Origin: Galdieria partita
Taxonomy: Eukaryota; Rhodophyta; Bangiophyceae; Galdieriales; Galdieriaceae
Assembly (NCBI GenBank): GCA_025991245.1
Contig: BQMJ01000005.1
Span: forward strand, 62,001-126,000
DNA: 64,000 nucleotides
Direction: 5' to 3'
Shown: positions 45,101 to 57,174 of the stretch, one piece after another
Layout: every line of letters begins with the position of its first letter
Position numbering within the stretch: position 1 is the first letter of the stretch
The notes under the pieces: model-generated
Told to the model about the DNA's origin: nothing
What the model saw: the letters and a program-made list of their open reading frames with translations, nothing else
The model's database searches: none
Position numbers and translations under genes: made by a program

Positions 45101-45392
45101 GCCTCCTCTTTCACAAGTAACATTACTTTCGCTTATTCAACAGTTGGGTTTTGACCTTCAAAGACAAACTGAAATGAAAATAGAGTGGTTGAAAGAAGCT
45201 GTCATGTTATTAGAACCTTTGGATGAAATGATTCAAGGGTACCTTCCGGATATTCTCTCTATGTTGGTGCAGAACTTGGAAAATTTGCTTGAAAACGGTG
45301 TCAGTAACTCTCAACATTCCCTTCCAACTCAGTTGCAACGCAATATCAAAGTATTGCTTCACATATGTCGATCATTGGAAAATAATTCTTAA
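42180..45392 (+). CDS. EDC4: enhancer of mRNA decapping 4 (EDC4/Ge-1/VARICOSE)
   Basis: EDC4 is the P-body scaffold that links the decapping enzyme DCP2 with its activator DCP1. This single 3.2-kb exon encodes about 1,070 aa from the ATG at 42180. The N-terminal half holds a WD40 propeller (LKGHKDEVIDLEF, HLISAGSDGNLYLWCL, GYDMIGVIGSYGRSIELFEI). A Ser/Thr-rich acidic linker follows. A long coiled coil rich in Glu/Arg/Lys (residues about 720-950) mediates self-association. The C-terminal alpha-helical domain is diagnostic: ELLGQENYEGAFLLALGASNLDVVEWLCEKLD and PPLSQVTLLSLIQQLGFDL match the conserved Ge-1/VCS ending. It lies 2.8 kb downstream of CNOT1 on the same strand. Confidence 0.85.
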   Translation: MSEDNTNIRNRVYQSEEERKAAQRRILAEKFGLKIENDEEDTVAITRTETIGGHVITGERSIQTEGTDVLQVTPSRLPTFDEAFSERSTDVSLKQQDTSTTPSTSEWSPLKMMNVEYEDAVLNVTQKDLAPIGRHIPKREGVFLYENLQSTDEDLSETEGDLRVTPITVYNSVISDYNGRRIAVNSHLIVYAVKNHIRVLSRFTASKELLKGHKDEVIDLEFASFEESFSTLNSGIFVLLSSGKEGSVFVWFLEVDNEDSFHCVGHLTYDHPERESGNFFRRIAFYGEEKYCKIAVADAKSPKVFVIITSNITKRLQNEPAAFTAVHEEDEPFMCLEETISSSEISHMTDLIFKDSDHLISAGSDGNLYLWCLSSRTLLLKFAPFTILEPISCISLIRSSMGYDMIGVIGSYGRSIELFEIRNPNNECNDWSFVLSQKIILETMMENDVPVSCCMDDQNEFLLMTNSALKEIIAVHFTREEKIYADFISRFQVRYPILSFCVTRCGRKIRYVNEDDSWEGSEINLIEEIGIWCVQPKSIQYLHLYADKCRPAFNSLETELVDQSTLSAPDGTEEGVVSHEEHSDRVEYSKETSQSTWKALVASDVGKETNNEMDEGTNITLGRQNIFKSKSDNTEAAVHSRKKSTGSITRILTKQDASTSQLGNSKQFHPVTILKKPSTDSQTKRETSDSNFDMQEGVIETSNMNQKASSEPSSKESNAFAEDFLQFKQQILEQVEVSSRRSFERIAQQLENERVQREKLEREKLEKLLEAVSDTVNHRLEQFVNSSIEKEIEQTVVPRLNNTVMETFQKWTRSSQFEQLLNQLLESQFGNTLDSVVRKSCEELFESRLVPAFEAACREMLNQVDTAVVKGFQRQIEFLLKRDFFDPLNSMQEKISSILDNLKVESGGISSENVRDDTQTTLVSKEVLQTQMSELLGQENYEGAFLLALGASNLDVVEWLCEKLDCHTLFQADEPPLSQVTLLSLIQQLGFDLQRQTEMKIEWLKEAVMLLEPLDEMIQGYLPDILSMLVQNLENLLENGVSNSQHSLPTQLQRNIKVLLHICRSLENNS

Positions 45393-45462
45393 ATGACATT
45401 CGTGGATTGGTTATGTATCATGTTCCCTTAACTGCTTAGGCAGTTTGAGCCTTTCAAGGACT

Positions 45463-48400
45463 ATGATAACAAAGAGTAAATTAGATAGGCTATTTGAGTT
45501 GTTAGAACAGGGAGCAAGTTCCTCCATAAGGAGAATTGCTGCCGAACAAATAGGTCACGTAAGAGAACGAGAGAGTGTTTGTAAACGCCCATAACTTTTT
45601 TGTTCTAGTTGGCTGCTCAACATCCTTCTCAAACGGAACAAATTATCAATAGAATAACTGATATAGTACTGTATAAAAAGTCTTGGTCCTCACGGGTCTC
45701 TGCGGCATATGCTTTAGGTATTATAGCTAGCCAGTTACCCAAACAGTCCAAGAGCGTCTTTTCGGAACAAATTCCATCCTGCAGTGAATTGGGTCACCGA
45801 AAGAGAAAGTTGAAACAAGATGCAGCTTCCAGTTTTCTTCAATTGGAAGATTTGAATATGAAGGATATTGTAAATAAGGGTGGCAGGTTGTTGGGTTCTT
45901 CTGGGGAAGAGTTGGCATCGACAAATATGGAAGACGCAGAACAGCAATTTAAGAGACTTCATACTATATTAGGTGACTATCCACTATCGGAAAATATAGT
46001 TTCAAACGAAGATTTTGAAGGAAAGGCGGATAGCGTTGCAGGTTGGAAACCTGAGTTGAACGTATTTGATAAGGAGGGACTCATCAGGAACGATAATTCA
46101 ACCCAAGACATAAAGGAAGAAGCTTCTGATGTTGTATTAGAGGATTCAGACTTTACTCATGAATGGGTTTTTGGCAAATGCTTCAACAAGTTGCGGAATC
46201 ATATGTTTTCGTTGGATTGGGAAGTCCGTCATGGTGCTGCTACTGGTCTTCGTGAATTACTAAAATATCAGGCTACAGAAGCCTGTTTAGATATCTCTTA
46301 TTCGTTAGAAGCCAACAAGATACTTTTGGAGGATATTGCTTGTCGTGTTCTGATTCTTTTAGCAGTAGACAGGTAAATCTTGCCAAAGACGTGTTTGATA
46401 TTTTTTAGAGTTTATTTTCGATAAGGTTTTGTGACTTTAGTGGTACATTGACTGTTGCTCCTGTTAGAGAAGCAGCCTCTATGGCGTTAGCAACCGTTGT
46501 ATTGCACTTGGATATTTCTCGTGTAGAACAGATTGGCCATTATATCAACATTTTGGCTCATTCAGACAGTTGGGAGGTAAGGCATTGTTGATTTTGGAGT
46601 TGGTGTGTTCTTATTGGTAGTATTTAGGTTGCACATGCTGCATACATCAGTATGCAATATATTTTTGCTGCATTAAATTCATGTTGTTCAGTTCTCATAT
46701 CCTTATTAAAGTACTCCTTTGATGATATTACGAGAGGTTTGCTATCTGAAGATCAAGATATTTGTGCAGCTGCGGCACGATGTTTGTTTCCAGTCGTCGA
46801 TATCATTGCTGGAGACTCCCCTGAAAACCCTGTTCCTATTGAGAAACTTTGTAATGTTTTGTGGCAAGTAGTTTCTACTTGTGATGAGGATAACTCTGGT
46901 GTGTGTGATTGCTTGGAGTTGATTTGTCGACTATACAAATGTGTACGGCAAAGAAATATCGAAGAAGCTAATTCATTGTTCTCAGACCATATTTGTCAAG
47001 TTTTTCCATTTATGTTGCATAATAATGCTTCCATAAGAGAGGCTTCACGTATATTGGCTAACGAAATACTAGAGAATAATAAGATTTTAGATAATCGACC
47101 TTTATTTACGATACAACAGTGTCGACAGTGGATTTCAATTCTGATTGCTTTATTATTTATAGAGAAAGATGATTGTTTTGTTCAAACTATCTTTAATAAC
47201 CTTGGAGATGTTCTACATTGGTATAGTGGAGACGATCTTTTTTCGAGCAATATGATATCTCGGATCCTTGAACTATGTTTGCAACGATCGTTCAAGGATA
47301 GCTCTCATGTTATTTCTACACTTTTGAGGGAAGAGGAGACGTTAACTCTGTCTGGATTTCAGGAAGTTGTGTCTGAAATTGTAGATGCTGAAAAACGATA
47401 TGGTGATAGAGAAGGAAGACTTTTACGCTTTCAACAAAATATCTGTAGAATGATTGCTATTTTGTTTTTAGAACGAAAGGAACAGTCAGCAATGCTTTGT
47501 GTAAGAAACTATCTCGTCATGTTGACAGTTTTCTGAATATTCGAATAGGAAACTTTGAAGCAGTATCTTCATTCTTCTTCCGTATTTACTTTGACTGCAG
47601 CTTGTCAAATCTTTCGATATTGGTATCCTCGAACAATGGAGACTGGTAGGGAAGAGATCATGAGATTGCTTCGTTCAAAGTTGGAACACTTCGAACAAAA
47701 CTCTTCAGATTATGTTCATTTTGATGAAGAAGCTATCGACAGTTTTCAGCTGTTGAATGATATCCTAAGCATCGAGAAATATTTGTCTTCTGGAAAGAAA
47801 TCGACGAAACAAAAATATAGCAACATCATTTTGAACACTTCGCTAACTCAATTATGTGAACAAGGCATTCAAAGTTATGAGCAACTAGACTATGAAAACG
47901 TATCTCGTATTTTGTCTGAAATTTGTGGCAATTACATGCCATACTTTCAGGAATTGACTGCATATGGCATTTGTAAAAGTACCAAAAGCAATCGTAATGA
48001 GAAAAATAGTGTTTTAGATGCAGTCATTTGGAGAGTTGTGAATTATTTAAACAACTACAAGTCGCGTCGTACTGAATTTATTTTGCAGTCTCAAATAGTT
48101 ATAGTTTGTTCTATTATTCTTGCGCAAAATATGATTCAACCCGATGATGACGACTACAGCATTCCTCATGAAGAACAAATCAATCTACCAGACAAGTTAA
48201 CTCCCTACCTATTGGCAATGATGAATGGATTGAGATATTCATCTTGTGTTTATTTGAAGCAACTGTCAGCATCTGCTCTAGCATTTACATGTCAACTATT
48301 GGTGAAGAAGGATAAAAGAAAAGCAGTTGCTAAGATTTCTGAAAACCTGTTCAACTATCTTATGGAAGCCTTGAAAGTGCAGTCCATAGATTGCCAATAT

Positions 48401-51048
48401 TCTCAAAGAGACGGTGTGTTACTTGCCTGGAAAGAAATCTGTAGAGTCTTTGGCTCCAACCTGTTGTCATCACTTCCAAAGATGAATGAACTTTGTCTTC
48501 AAGTTGTAGAGAACCTCCCTGATAGTCTGGAGAGTATACCAACCCATTTGACCCATGCTCTATACTTTCTAAAGTATACTTTCAAATGGTGGCATACATC
48601 ATTGTATAGGCGTTGTAATGAGGCAGTCGAGAAACTAACTTTGTTTTGTGGATTGCGGTATAACACTGCAGATTTCGATGCTCTCGATATTGCAACAGAT
48701 GCATTGTCCGAAATGATATTTTATTCTCACGAATTTCTTATTCATATTGTGAGACATTTATTGCCCATTTTGGATAGCAATCATAAGATGGAACGTACTG
48801 AAGAAAGTATCTTGTATGCTTTGAAGGCTATCCGCAAAGTTGTATTGAAATTAGAAAATGAAATGATTCCTTGCGTTTCATTATTTTTAATGCCGTTGGT
48901 TAGTAGAATGACGCATCAAAATAGCGAAATTCGGATAATAGCTTCGGAGACTTTTGGTCTATTGCTACGTCTGCTACCGTTGGAAGATAATTCAGTCAAA
49001 CTTGGAGATACAGAAAAGTGGCTGGATGAGCCTGAATGGCAGTTGCAAAGAGAAAATGCCAAGTCATTTATACATCAGTTACTCGGATGGAAAGCTAGGG
49101 AACCTTATCACTTGCCAGTTCGATTAGAAGGAAATATTCAATTAAGAGAATATCAAAGACAAGGATTGGAGTGGTTAGCTTTTCTAAATAGATATGGACT
49201 TCATGGTTTGCTTTGTGATGATATGGGATTGGGAAAGACTTTGATGACTTTGTGTATCATTGTTGGCGATACTTTGGAATGGGCCAAGTGTGGATTTCAG
49301 AAACACTCTCTTGTTGTCGCACCTTCTTCAGTGACTGCTCATTGGTTTCAAGAGACTAGAAGATTCTTTGGCTCGTCCTTATCCAATATCATTTTATATG
49401 TAGAGTCTGCAAAGAAGAGAAAGAAATGGTTGGCACACTTTGATTCATCACCGTTGATAATTACATCCTATGAAATAGTAAGTTGTCTGCACAAGTTGTT
49501 ATTTTAATAGAGTATTGATAATTGGAAGATTCGTAGTGATATCGAATATTTTCAAGGTTATCAGTGGAACTACTTGGTTTTAGATGAAGGACATGTGATT
49601 CGGAACCATCATTCTAAGACAGCAGTTGCGATAAGAAGTCTTGTAGCAGAACACAGACTTATTTTGTCGGGTACTCCAGTACAGAATTCGGTCAAGGATT
49701 TGTGGTCGCTGTTTGACTTTTTGATCCCTGGTTTTCTGGGAGACGAAACTTCATTCCAAGAACGCTTTGTTCGACCCATACTGAAGGGTAAGAGCTTATC
49801 TTGTGAGCAAAGAGACAGAGAACAAGCAGATATATTGCTGGAAACTTTACATCGTCAAGTTCTTCCTTTCATACTTCGCAGGATGAAAAGTGATGTTTTG
49901 GCGGAACTACCTCCGAAGATAATTCAGAACTTGTCATTTGAAATGAACCCATTGCAAGCAAAGTTATACAATGCAGTTAGTGGATTTCTGGCTACTAGTG
50001 CAAAGGAGCAATGGTTGAATGATAAGAGTCCTTCGCTTCACATCTTCTCAGCTTTACGCTGCCTTCAACAGATTTGTACACATCCCGTGCTATTATTAGA
50101 TAGCGGAAAGGACTGGATAGAGAACGTCGCAGAAAAGTTAGCTATTGATGTGAATGTATGTTATGATTGGAAATGTAGCTCAAAATTTCAATGTCTTTAT
50201 GAGTTATTTGCTGACCTGGGTTTGATATCACACGAAGAAGAAGAACAGGTTGCTCAGAAAGAGTTCAAAGAAGAATCTCAAGAAACGGAATGGGATATGA
50301 ATGAACAGGATGTTGGGCATAGAGTGTTGCTTTTTGCTCAGAATAGAAGAACTTTAGATGTAGTTGAGAGGTTACTGTTTATGGAAGGTCCCTTTCAACG
50401 TCTTTCATACTTAAGGCTGGAAGGCACAGTAAGCCCAATTCATAGACAAGCTATTATTACTCGCTTCAACTCAGATCCTTCCATTTCTTGTATGCTTTTA
50501 ACCACTCAAATTGGAGGTTTGGGTCTCAATTTGACTGGAGCCGATACTGTTGTATTTATTGAACAGGATTGGAATCCTGTAAAGGATATGCAAGCTATGG
50601 ATAGAGCACATCGCATTGGTCAAACAAGAACGGTACTTTGGTTCAACAAAAGAAAGAATTGATTTGCACTAACTGTGCATTTTTTTAGGTGAATGTATTT
50701 AAACTGATTACCAAAGGAACTTTGGAAGAGAAGATTATGAAACTTCAAGAAATGAAAACTGCGGTTGCAGAATCCATCGTGAATAGAGATAACTCTAGTC
50801 TACAAGATTTGGATACTTCTCAACTACTTGAATTATTTCAGTTTGATTCTTCTGATCAGCAAGACACCATGGAAGTCAAGAATGATACGGAATCTTATCA
50901 CTCAAGTTTGAAAGCTGGAGGCCCTTGGGAGTCTGTTCTCAGAACACTTCCTGACTTGTGGGATGAGGAGCAGTACACTTCCGAGTTTGACTGGAATATG
51001 TTTGTACAAAGTATCCAAAGTGGTCCAAAGGATATTAATAATGATTAA
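45463..51048 (+). CDS. BTAF1: MOT1/BTAF1, Snf2-family ATPase that removes TBP from DNA
   Basis: Seven exons (45463-45558, 45609-46372, 46426-46576, 46628-47500, 47549-49477, 49529-50632, 50689-51048) give 1,758 aa. MOT1 uses ATP to strip TATA-binding protein from promoters. The N-terminal 1,150 residues are HEAT repeats that grip TBP, starting LDRLFELLEQGASSSIRRIAAEQIG. DWEVRHGAATGLRELLK, the family's second repeat, and DFSGTLTVAPVREAA follow. The C-terminal ATPase has LREYQRQGLEWLAFL, Walker A DDMGLGKTL, the DEGH box (LVLDEGHVIRN), SGTPVQNSVKDLWSLFDFL, and QIGGLGLNLTGADTVVFIEQDWNP with DRAHRIGQ. The DEGH rather than DEAH box is typical of MOT1. The last exon carries GTLEEKIMKLQEMK. Confidence 0.93.
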
Positions 51049-51362
51049 GAGTCATTGAAGTTTTCTCACTATATTTTCTCGTTTTAGAAAACGCAAGCTT
51101 TATTCAGTTTGTAAGTGTCTAGTTATTGTTGATAATCTGGAAGAAAGAACCGTGCTTCACGCTGAAGTTTTTGCAAAAGTTCAATGGGTTCAACTAACCA
51201 GTGATAATAATTTTTAGGGAGCTTATAATGGACCAACTTGCGTGAAGTCTTATATGAATAAGAATAAAAGTAATCATTTTTGTTTGTAAAACAAAGGCGC
51301 AATCTAAAATGCTTCACAAACAGTAGTGAAGAGGAATTGAGGTCCAACGTAAATTGTGAACG
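51049..51362. other. intergenic region between BTAF1 and the UBR gene
   Basis: About 310 bp containing the BTAF1 3' UTR and the UBR promoter. A 75-codon open frame on the minus strand (51347-51123) lacks an ATG and matches nothing I know. No RNA gene was seen. Confidence 0.5.
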
Positions 51363-54300
51363 ATGGAGTCACCACAACTGGAAGAAGAGTTGTATAGCTC
51401 TACAGAGTTGGCACAAGACACTCTGAATGGGCTACTTCAGGCAGCAGCTCTGGACCCTCTGGAAGGACAGTACTTTCAAAACCGTGTGTCGAGGCCACTT
51501 AACCTGTCTGACACTAAGAATGACTTGGAGGAAGCTCGTCTGGCCATAAAGGTGGCTTTGCGAGGTTATAAGAGACTAGATATCTCCTCAATGCCATTTA
51601 CTAAAAATAGAAACTTCCAAATGACTACAGAAATTGATATCTCACGTCTTCAGTTTAGAGTTGCTCTGGCGGTAATAGCTCATGTGATGTGCAGACAGTG
51701 TCCTGGGTCCTCTAGTTTGGAGTATATGAGAAACTTACCTGGAAATATACCCAGAGGTGGTGTTTGTGGCACCGTGTGGAAGAAGGATGAGCTTGCTTAC
51801 AAATGTCGTACTTGTGAAAGGGATCCCACTTGCGCAATCTGCGTTCAGTGTTTTCGTAATGGTAATCACGAGGGTCACGACTTTTCTATTATTCGAACTG
51901 GAGGTGGCGTCTGTGATTGTGGAGATCCTCAAGCTTGGAAACCCTTTGGTTTCTGTCATAAAGTATGTTTTTGTTTGGTTTGCTATGTTCTTTTACTTAA
52001 TAGAATATTGTATAGCATGGGGGTGCTCATTCCGAAGAAGAAGACTTAATTAGCAAACTACCTTTGGATTTACGTGAAGGCATCTCTCTAGCAGTTGAGC
52101 TGTTGGGTGAAGAGTTTCTCTTAGATGAGACTAGTAACCATGTAAAAGTGGAGATAGCAACATGGTGGCGTCGAATTGCGGATTGCGGGGATTCTTTCAC
52201 TCGTTTGGTAGGAATGGAACTGTGCAAGTCTCCGGGTCCCTGTATTCGAGAAAGAACTTTTCGATTTGAAAGAGAGGATGGAAGCAGACCACCTTTTGTT
52301 TGGATATTTTTACGCTTAGATGGAGCTGGAATGTTAGAAAATGACACAAAGAATGCTTTACATTCTCTTTATTTTCTGCTAATTACCGATTTAGTGTTCA
52401 AAAGGTTCGGTATTTGGTTGATTTGAAAATTGAAATGATGACAGGCAATATGTAGGAAATTTCTAGAATACTTCGGTTCCTTATACTCTTTATTTGTAGA
52501 TCCTTTATATCAAGGAAGTTTAGGCCTTTTGGAAGATAATTCGAGTAATAACACTCGAGATCACTTCTCTGTTCAATTGTTCACTGTTCCTGCTCTTGTT
52601 CCAGTCATGATTAAGCATGGCGGTCTGATTGACCAGTTGTTGAAAATTCTTCTACAGTTAGTGGAAGCAGTCTCTTATCCTGTGAGGAAGGTCGAGACAA
52701 TTTCTGAAGACTGGCATAGCATTGCGGATACACATTTTGGTACAGTTCATTTACCGAAACCTCTGGCTCATGACAAATGTATCGACCTTTCTAGAGATCG
52801 AGGTTTGGATACACTGAATCGAGTCATCTATGACCTTCGTTATATATTGACTCATACAAATGCTGCGGCTTATGTAATGCATTATCGACCAGACCTATTG
52901 GCTTTATTTGTTCGTATACTTTCCCTTTTGCAAGGAATGAATGCAGAAGTACGTGCCGTTAGATATCATGTAGAGAGAGAATCAGATATTTGGTCCAAAG
53001 CAATAAGTTTGGAATTGGATTTTAACCATCTTTGTGAATTGCTGTTGGCAGGATTCGTATTTAACAAGTTGGAAGACATTATGATAGATACTTCAGATAT
53101 AGAAGAAGGAACGGGAACTGAAAACCTCTCATTATCTACTTTGCCTAAAGTCGACTTGAGAGAATGTAGAAAGCGAGCACTTTATATTATCAGAAAATGT
53201 CTCGATGAATGGATAGTTTCGGAGAAACAACGTGAAAGCATTTTACTAGACTCACCTTTTGATGTCTCTAGTGGAGCAGTTAGTGTTCATTATCCACTTC
53301 ATCGATTTTTAGCATTGTTAGCTACGGAAGCTATTCGACGATACAATTTTACATTTTATGAGGCACTTGGACAAAGTGATCAAAATGTTTTGGACCTGGC
53401 AGAGCATATCTTAAGAGTGCAAGCTTTGTTAGTGCAAGTGAAAGCTGGCATGTGGAAGTAAGTCTTTTTCATAGTTTTTATGTTGATATTGAATGTTGTT
53501 GTTGTTGTTGTAGACGAAATGGACGACCTATGGTGAACCGCTGTATATTATACAAGTCAAGTTATTGTCAGGAATGGTTTTTTGACTTGGATATTGCTAT
53601 GATGCAATTATGTTGTGTTTCAAAAGGAGCTCGTGCTTTTGTAAACAAAGCACTGGAAGTATTCGGGTTACAAAGTATTATGCAAGTCTTCAAAGATTCG
53701 TGGTCAGCAGATGGTTCTTCTTCACGTTATTTTGGATATCAAGAGGGAGTACAAGATATCTGGAAGTTCTTTGCATACGAGGAATATGATTTTATGATAG
53801 TCCAAGGATTCATTCGTATGTTAGTCTATATTACTGCAGAACGAGTAAGGATTGGTTATTCGGACATGGAAAGACTTCGAAGAAAACTGATTCATCGTCT
53901 TTGTGTTGGTGATCAAACACATTCTTCGCTGCTTAAGACTATTCCACGTCGGTTGACGAGCTCTTCCAATGATGAGGAAGCTATAAGTATTATGGGAGAT
54001 GAAGACTTTGTATCTGGTGGAAATGGAACTGACAAACACTACAGAATGTTTGAAGAGTGTCTTAATCAAGTGGGTATTTTTCAACAACCTAAAGAGATGG
54101 ATCAAGGACATTATCGTCTTAAGGATGAACTGTGGCAGGAATATGATCCTTTTTATCCGCATTATCAATCCAGAGAACGAGCCATTGCAGAAGAACGTCA
54201 TATTCAGTTTCGAAGAAAGCATCATTTGGTTCCTCATCGTCTTATATTTCCACAAAAGTCTCCAAAGACTTTGCCATTATTTGACGCCTTTTCTTCTTTG

Positions 54301-57174
54301 TTGGATTTATGTCGAGAGTTTTGTCGTCCAGGTGGTTTGGCTTGTTCTATTATTTCTCGTTGTTTGGCATTTTGTAGAGAAGGAAAGGACTTGGATGGCA
54401 CTTTGAATGCTTCACTATATTTAATCTTATTTGCGTTGGAGACTACAAATGATTCCCTTTGGAAGACAAGTTTGAAGAATCAGGTTACTTTTATTCACTC
54501 TGTTCTGATATGTACAAATGAAGAAGATCGAAAAGAGTATAGAAATAACATTAGTTTGGCATTTCTTTTAGAATGTGTACAGAAATGTTCTTCTTGTGTG
54601 GATCAGCATGAAGCAGCGAAACTTTTATTGTCGCAAATTCAATCAGAAATGCCAGTATCAGCTACTCTTGATACACACATGGGTGAATCTTCTTCCCAAA
54701 CAAAGGAAGCAAAACGCAGAGAAATGAGAAGAAAGCAACAAGAAGCTTTGGAGAAGATGAGAAAGCAACAAGAAGCATTTTTGGAAAAACAACATTCCTT
54801 ATTTGAACAAGAAAAAGAAGAAGCAAAGGCATCTCCATTCCAAGGAGAAGAAAATAATGTTGAAACTGTATCTACGTTAGAGGAAGACCATCAAAATATA
54901 TGTTCTTTATGTCATGAAGTTGCATCGGTCAAGGAAGGAAATCATTTGGTTGTTATTGGTTTAGTACAACGTTCGAATATTCCTATGTTGGCACGAAGAA
55001 TGTCAAGAACAACAACAATATGGTCTTCAGAACGTTCTCATGATGGCACAAGGCCCACCTCTGAGACAAGTAATCATGTTTTAGGTGGCACTCCTATTGA
55101 GTCATCTTCCACTGCTGCAACAGAATTGCTTGCCTGGGAACAAATGTGGAATATGGAAAGTGCTGTAGATGATGAATATTTGGACCATGATGATGATATT
55201 CGAGAGGAAGCTTCTGATGCCATGTTGTCAGAAGAAGAAGAAGAAGAGATCGAAGATGACACAGAAGGAGAAGAATGGTTTGAGCCCCCCGGAGCAGTAC
55301 ATAGGATGACAGTTAGTGGTGAAGAATGGAATGAAGATATTTCTGTGGATCTTGTTGGTTCCAGTACGGAGTCTTCATTGACAGTTGGTACAGATTGGTC
55401 TCAACTTACACGCACCGACTCTTCAACTGTCATATCTGCATTTTTGGAAGAAGACATTCAGAAAGGTTTGGATACTAGACCAGATACTTTGTTCCAATCT
55501 TGTGGACATCAAATGCACTGGAGTTGTTTTGAAAGATATTTCTCTTGGTTAACGAACTGTCATGCACAAAGACTTCCTTTTGATGGAGACACACTAATAG
55601 ATGTTACTCATGGTGAGTTCCTTTGTCCAGTTTGCAGAAGATTGGCAAATGTAGTTATTCCTGTTATGGAAGACGAAACTATCTTGCAATCATTTCCTTA
55701 TCATGGCGAGAAGGAAATACAATGTTTGCAGCATGTATCGCTCCGTCAACTGGAACAAATATATCATCAACAATGTCAGCATATACATCAGATATCAAAA
55801 CAAGTGGATTCTCCTCATATACCCTCACCAAGTGTAACCAACTCATGTTCTTCAGAAGTCATGCAAGATTCTTTGATGGATATCTTATTCAAGTCTCTTT
55901 GTTTTGATCATATTTCTTCAGATAGAAATCATGTACCCTTTCCTTCTGCTTCTTCGGTACCATCAAACTTGAGACGAAGAACTTTTGCAAAGACGTTGCC
56001 AGTAATTTCCAAAGGCTTGGCAAACTTGTTGAACTGCCTTATTTATACGATTATGACTCAAGAAGTGGCAGCAAGATCGGGACACGAAACTATTCAAACA
56101 TTTATACGTGAAATGCATTTTATTGTACTCTTGTTGCGGAAATTCATTCTTACTCAGTATCCTCAACATTGTAAAAGTGAATTTTGTCGCCTATGGATGA
56201 CTTATCTTGAACCCGTTTCCGCACATGTTTATGAAACGCAACTTACAGATTCGATAGATGCATTCACCTTGTTTGCATTTGCCCTATTGTTATGGCCAGA
56301 GAACTGGAACGAGGAAATTATATCGTTATTGCTCCGTTTATGTTTTCTCCTCAATTTCCGTAATCCTTTGAATGTGCTCTTATCACATGGCGATAGCGGT
56401 ATTCTGAGTTGGACCACAAATGCAGTTGTATTTGTAAGGAGATGCGTCTTGTTTCTCAATTGTATATTTGGTTCGAGTTTGTCTCCATGTGCTATTGGTA
56501 CTTTATCCGAAGTTCGAGGTTTGTTGCCGTGCTCGCAAGAACTGTCGATGGCCTATAGTTTGGGCTTAATTCCGAGAGAATCTACGCAACAGAAGGAACA
56601 ACACACTCATTATCCTCTTCTGAAAGAGTTTGCTCAAAAATGGCAGTCGCTTATGCGAACAGGAAGAAGGGACTGGAGATATCCTTTGCGACCGTTGACC
56701 TTGATATCGTTACCTAAAGTATTTCAGGATTTAGTAGAAGCTCTTGAAGGAAAGGCTTGTAAAAGGTGTCATCGCGTTTCCAAGAAGCAGACGCTTTGCC
56801 TCGTTTGTGGTGACTTGTTATGTATGTCCGAAGGTTGTGATTCGTATCCATTTGAAAGAAGTGTCACACAGTTTGCTGAATTCGAAACAATGCGACTACA
56901 TGCACATGAATGTGCTGCGGGTATTGGCATTTTCCTCCTGTTGAAGGCAACTTGGGTGTTGTTGATTAGAAATAACCGTACTGCTATATGGGGTTCGCCC
57001 TATTTGGATGAGTTTGGTGAGGAGGACATGGAGTTGCACAGAGGAAAACCACTTTATCTGAATCAAGAACGAATGGAAGTGCTACAAAGACTATTTGTAA
57101 CTCAAGGTTTCGATTATGATGCTCGTATCTTGAACAAGTCTACGCAGTTTCAGTACATTGCTTTGTTTCGTTAA
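51363..57174 (+). CDS. UBR1/PRT6-type N-recognin E3 ubiquitin ligase
   Basis: UBR1-family ligases bind destabilising N-termini and ubiquitinate those proteins (Arg/N-degron pathway). Exons 51363-51962, 52016-52404, 52456-53457 and 53514-57174 give 1,883 aa. The UBR zinc box is complete (about residues 130-200): GGVCGTVWKKDELAYKC, CERDPTCAICVQCF, NHEGHDFSIIRTGGGVCDCGD. After it comes a helical body (FFTVPALVPVM-like LFTVPALVPVM, LDTLNRVIYDLRYIL, WKRNGRPMVNRC across the last intron). A basic coiled coil (MRRKQQEALEKMRKQQ) is followed by a RING with ICSLCHEVASV, then a long acidic insert, then SCGHQMHWSCFERYF and FLCPVCRRLANVVIPV. The UBLC-type end is present (LHAHECAAGIGIFLLL). No ClpS-like domain is evident between the UBR box and the helical body. 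Confidence 0.9.
53494..53511 (+). repeat. (GTT)n microsatellite at a 3' splice site
   Basis: Six tandem TGT/TTG units directly precede the TAG acceptor of the last UBR intron. They form the polypyrimidine-like tract as a trinucleotide repeat. Repeat-length change here could affect splicing; that is inference. Confidence 0.7.

Noticed and set aside
51123-51347. 75-codon minus-strand open frame between BTAF1 and UBR
   Set aside because: It has no ATG, no splice site linking it to a further exon and no recognisable motif. It lies where the UBR promoter should be.
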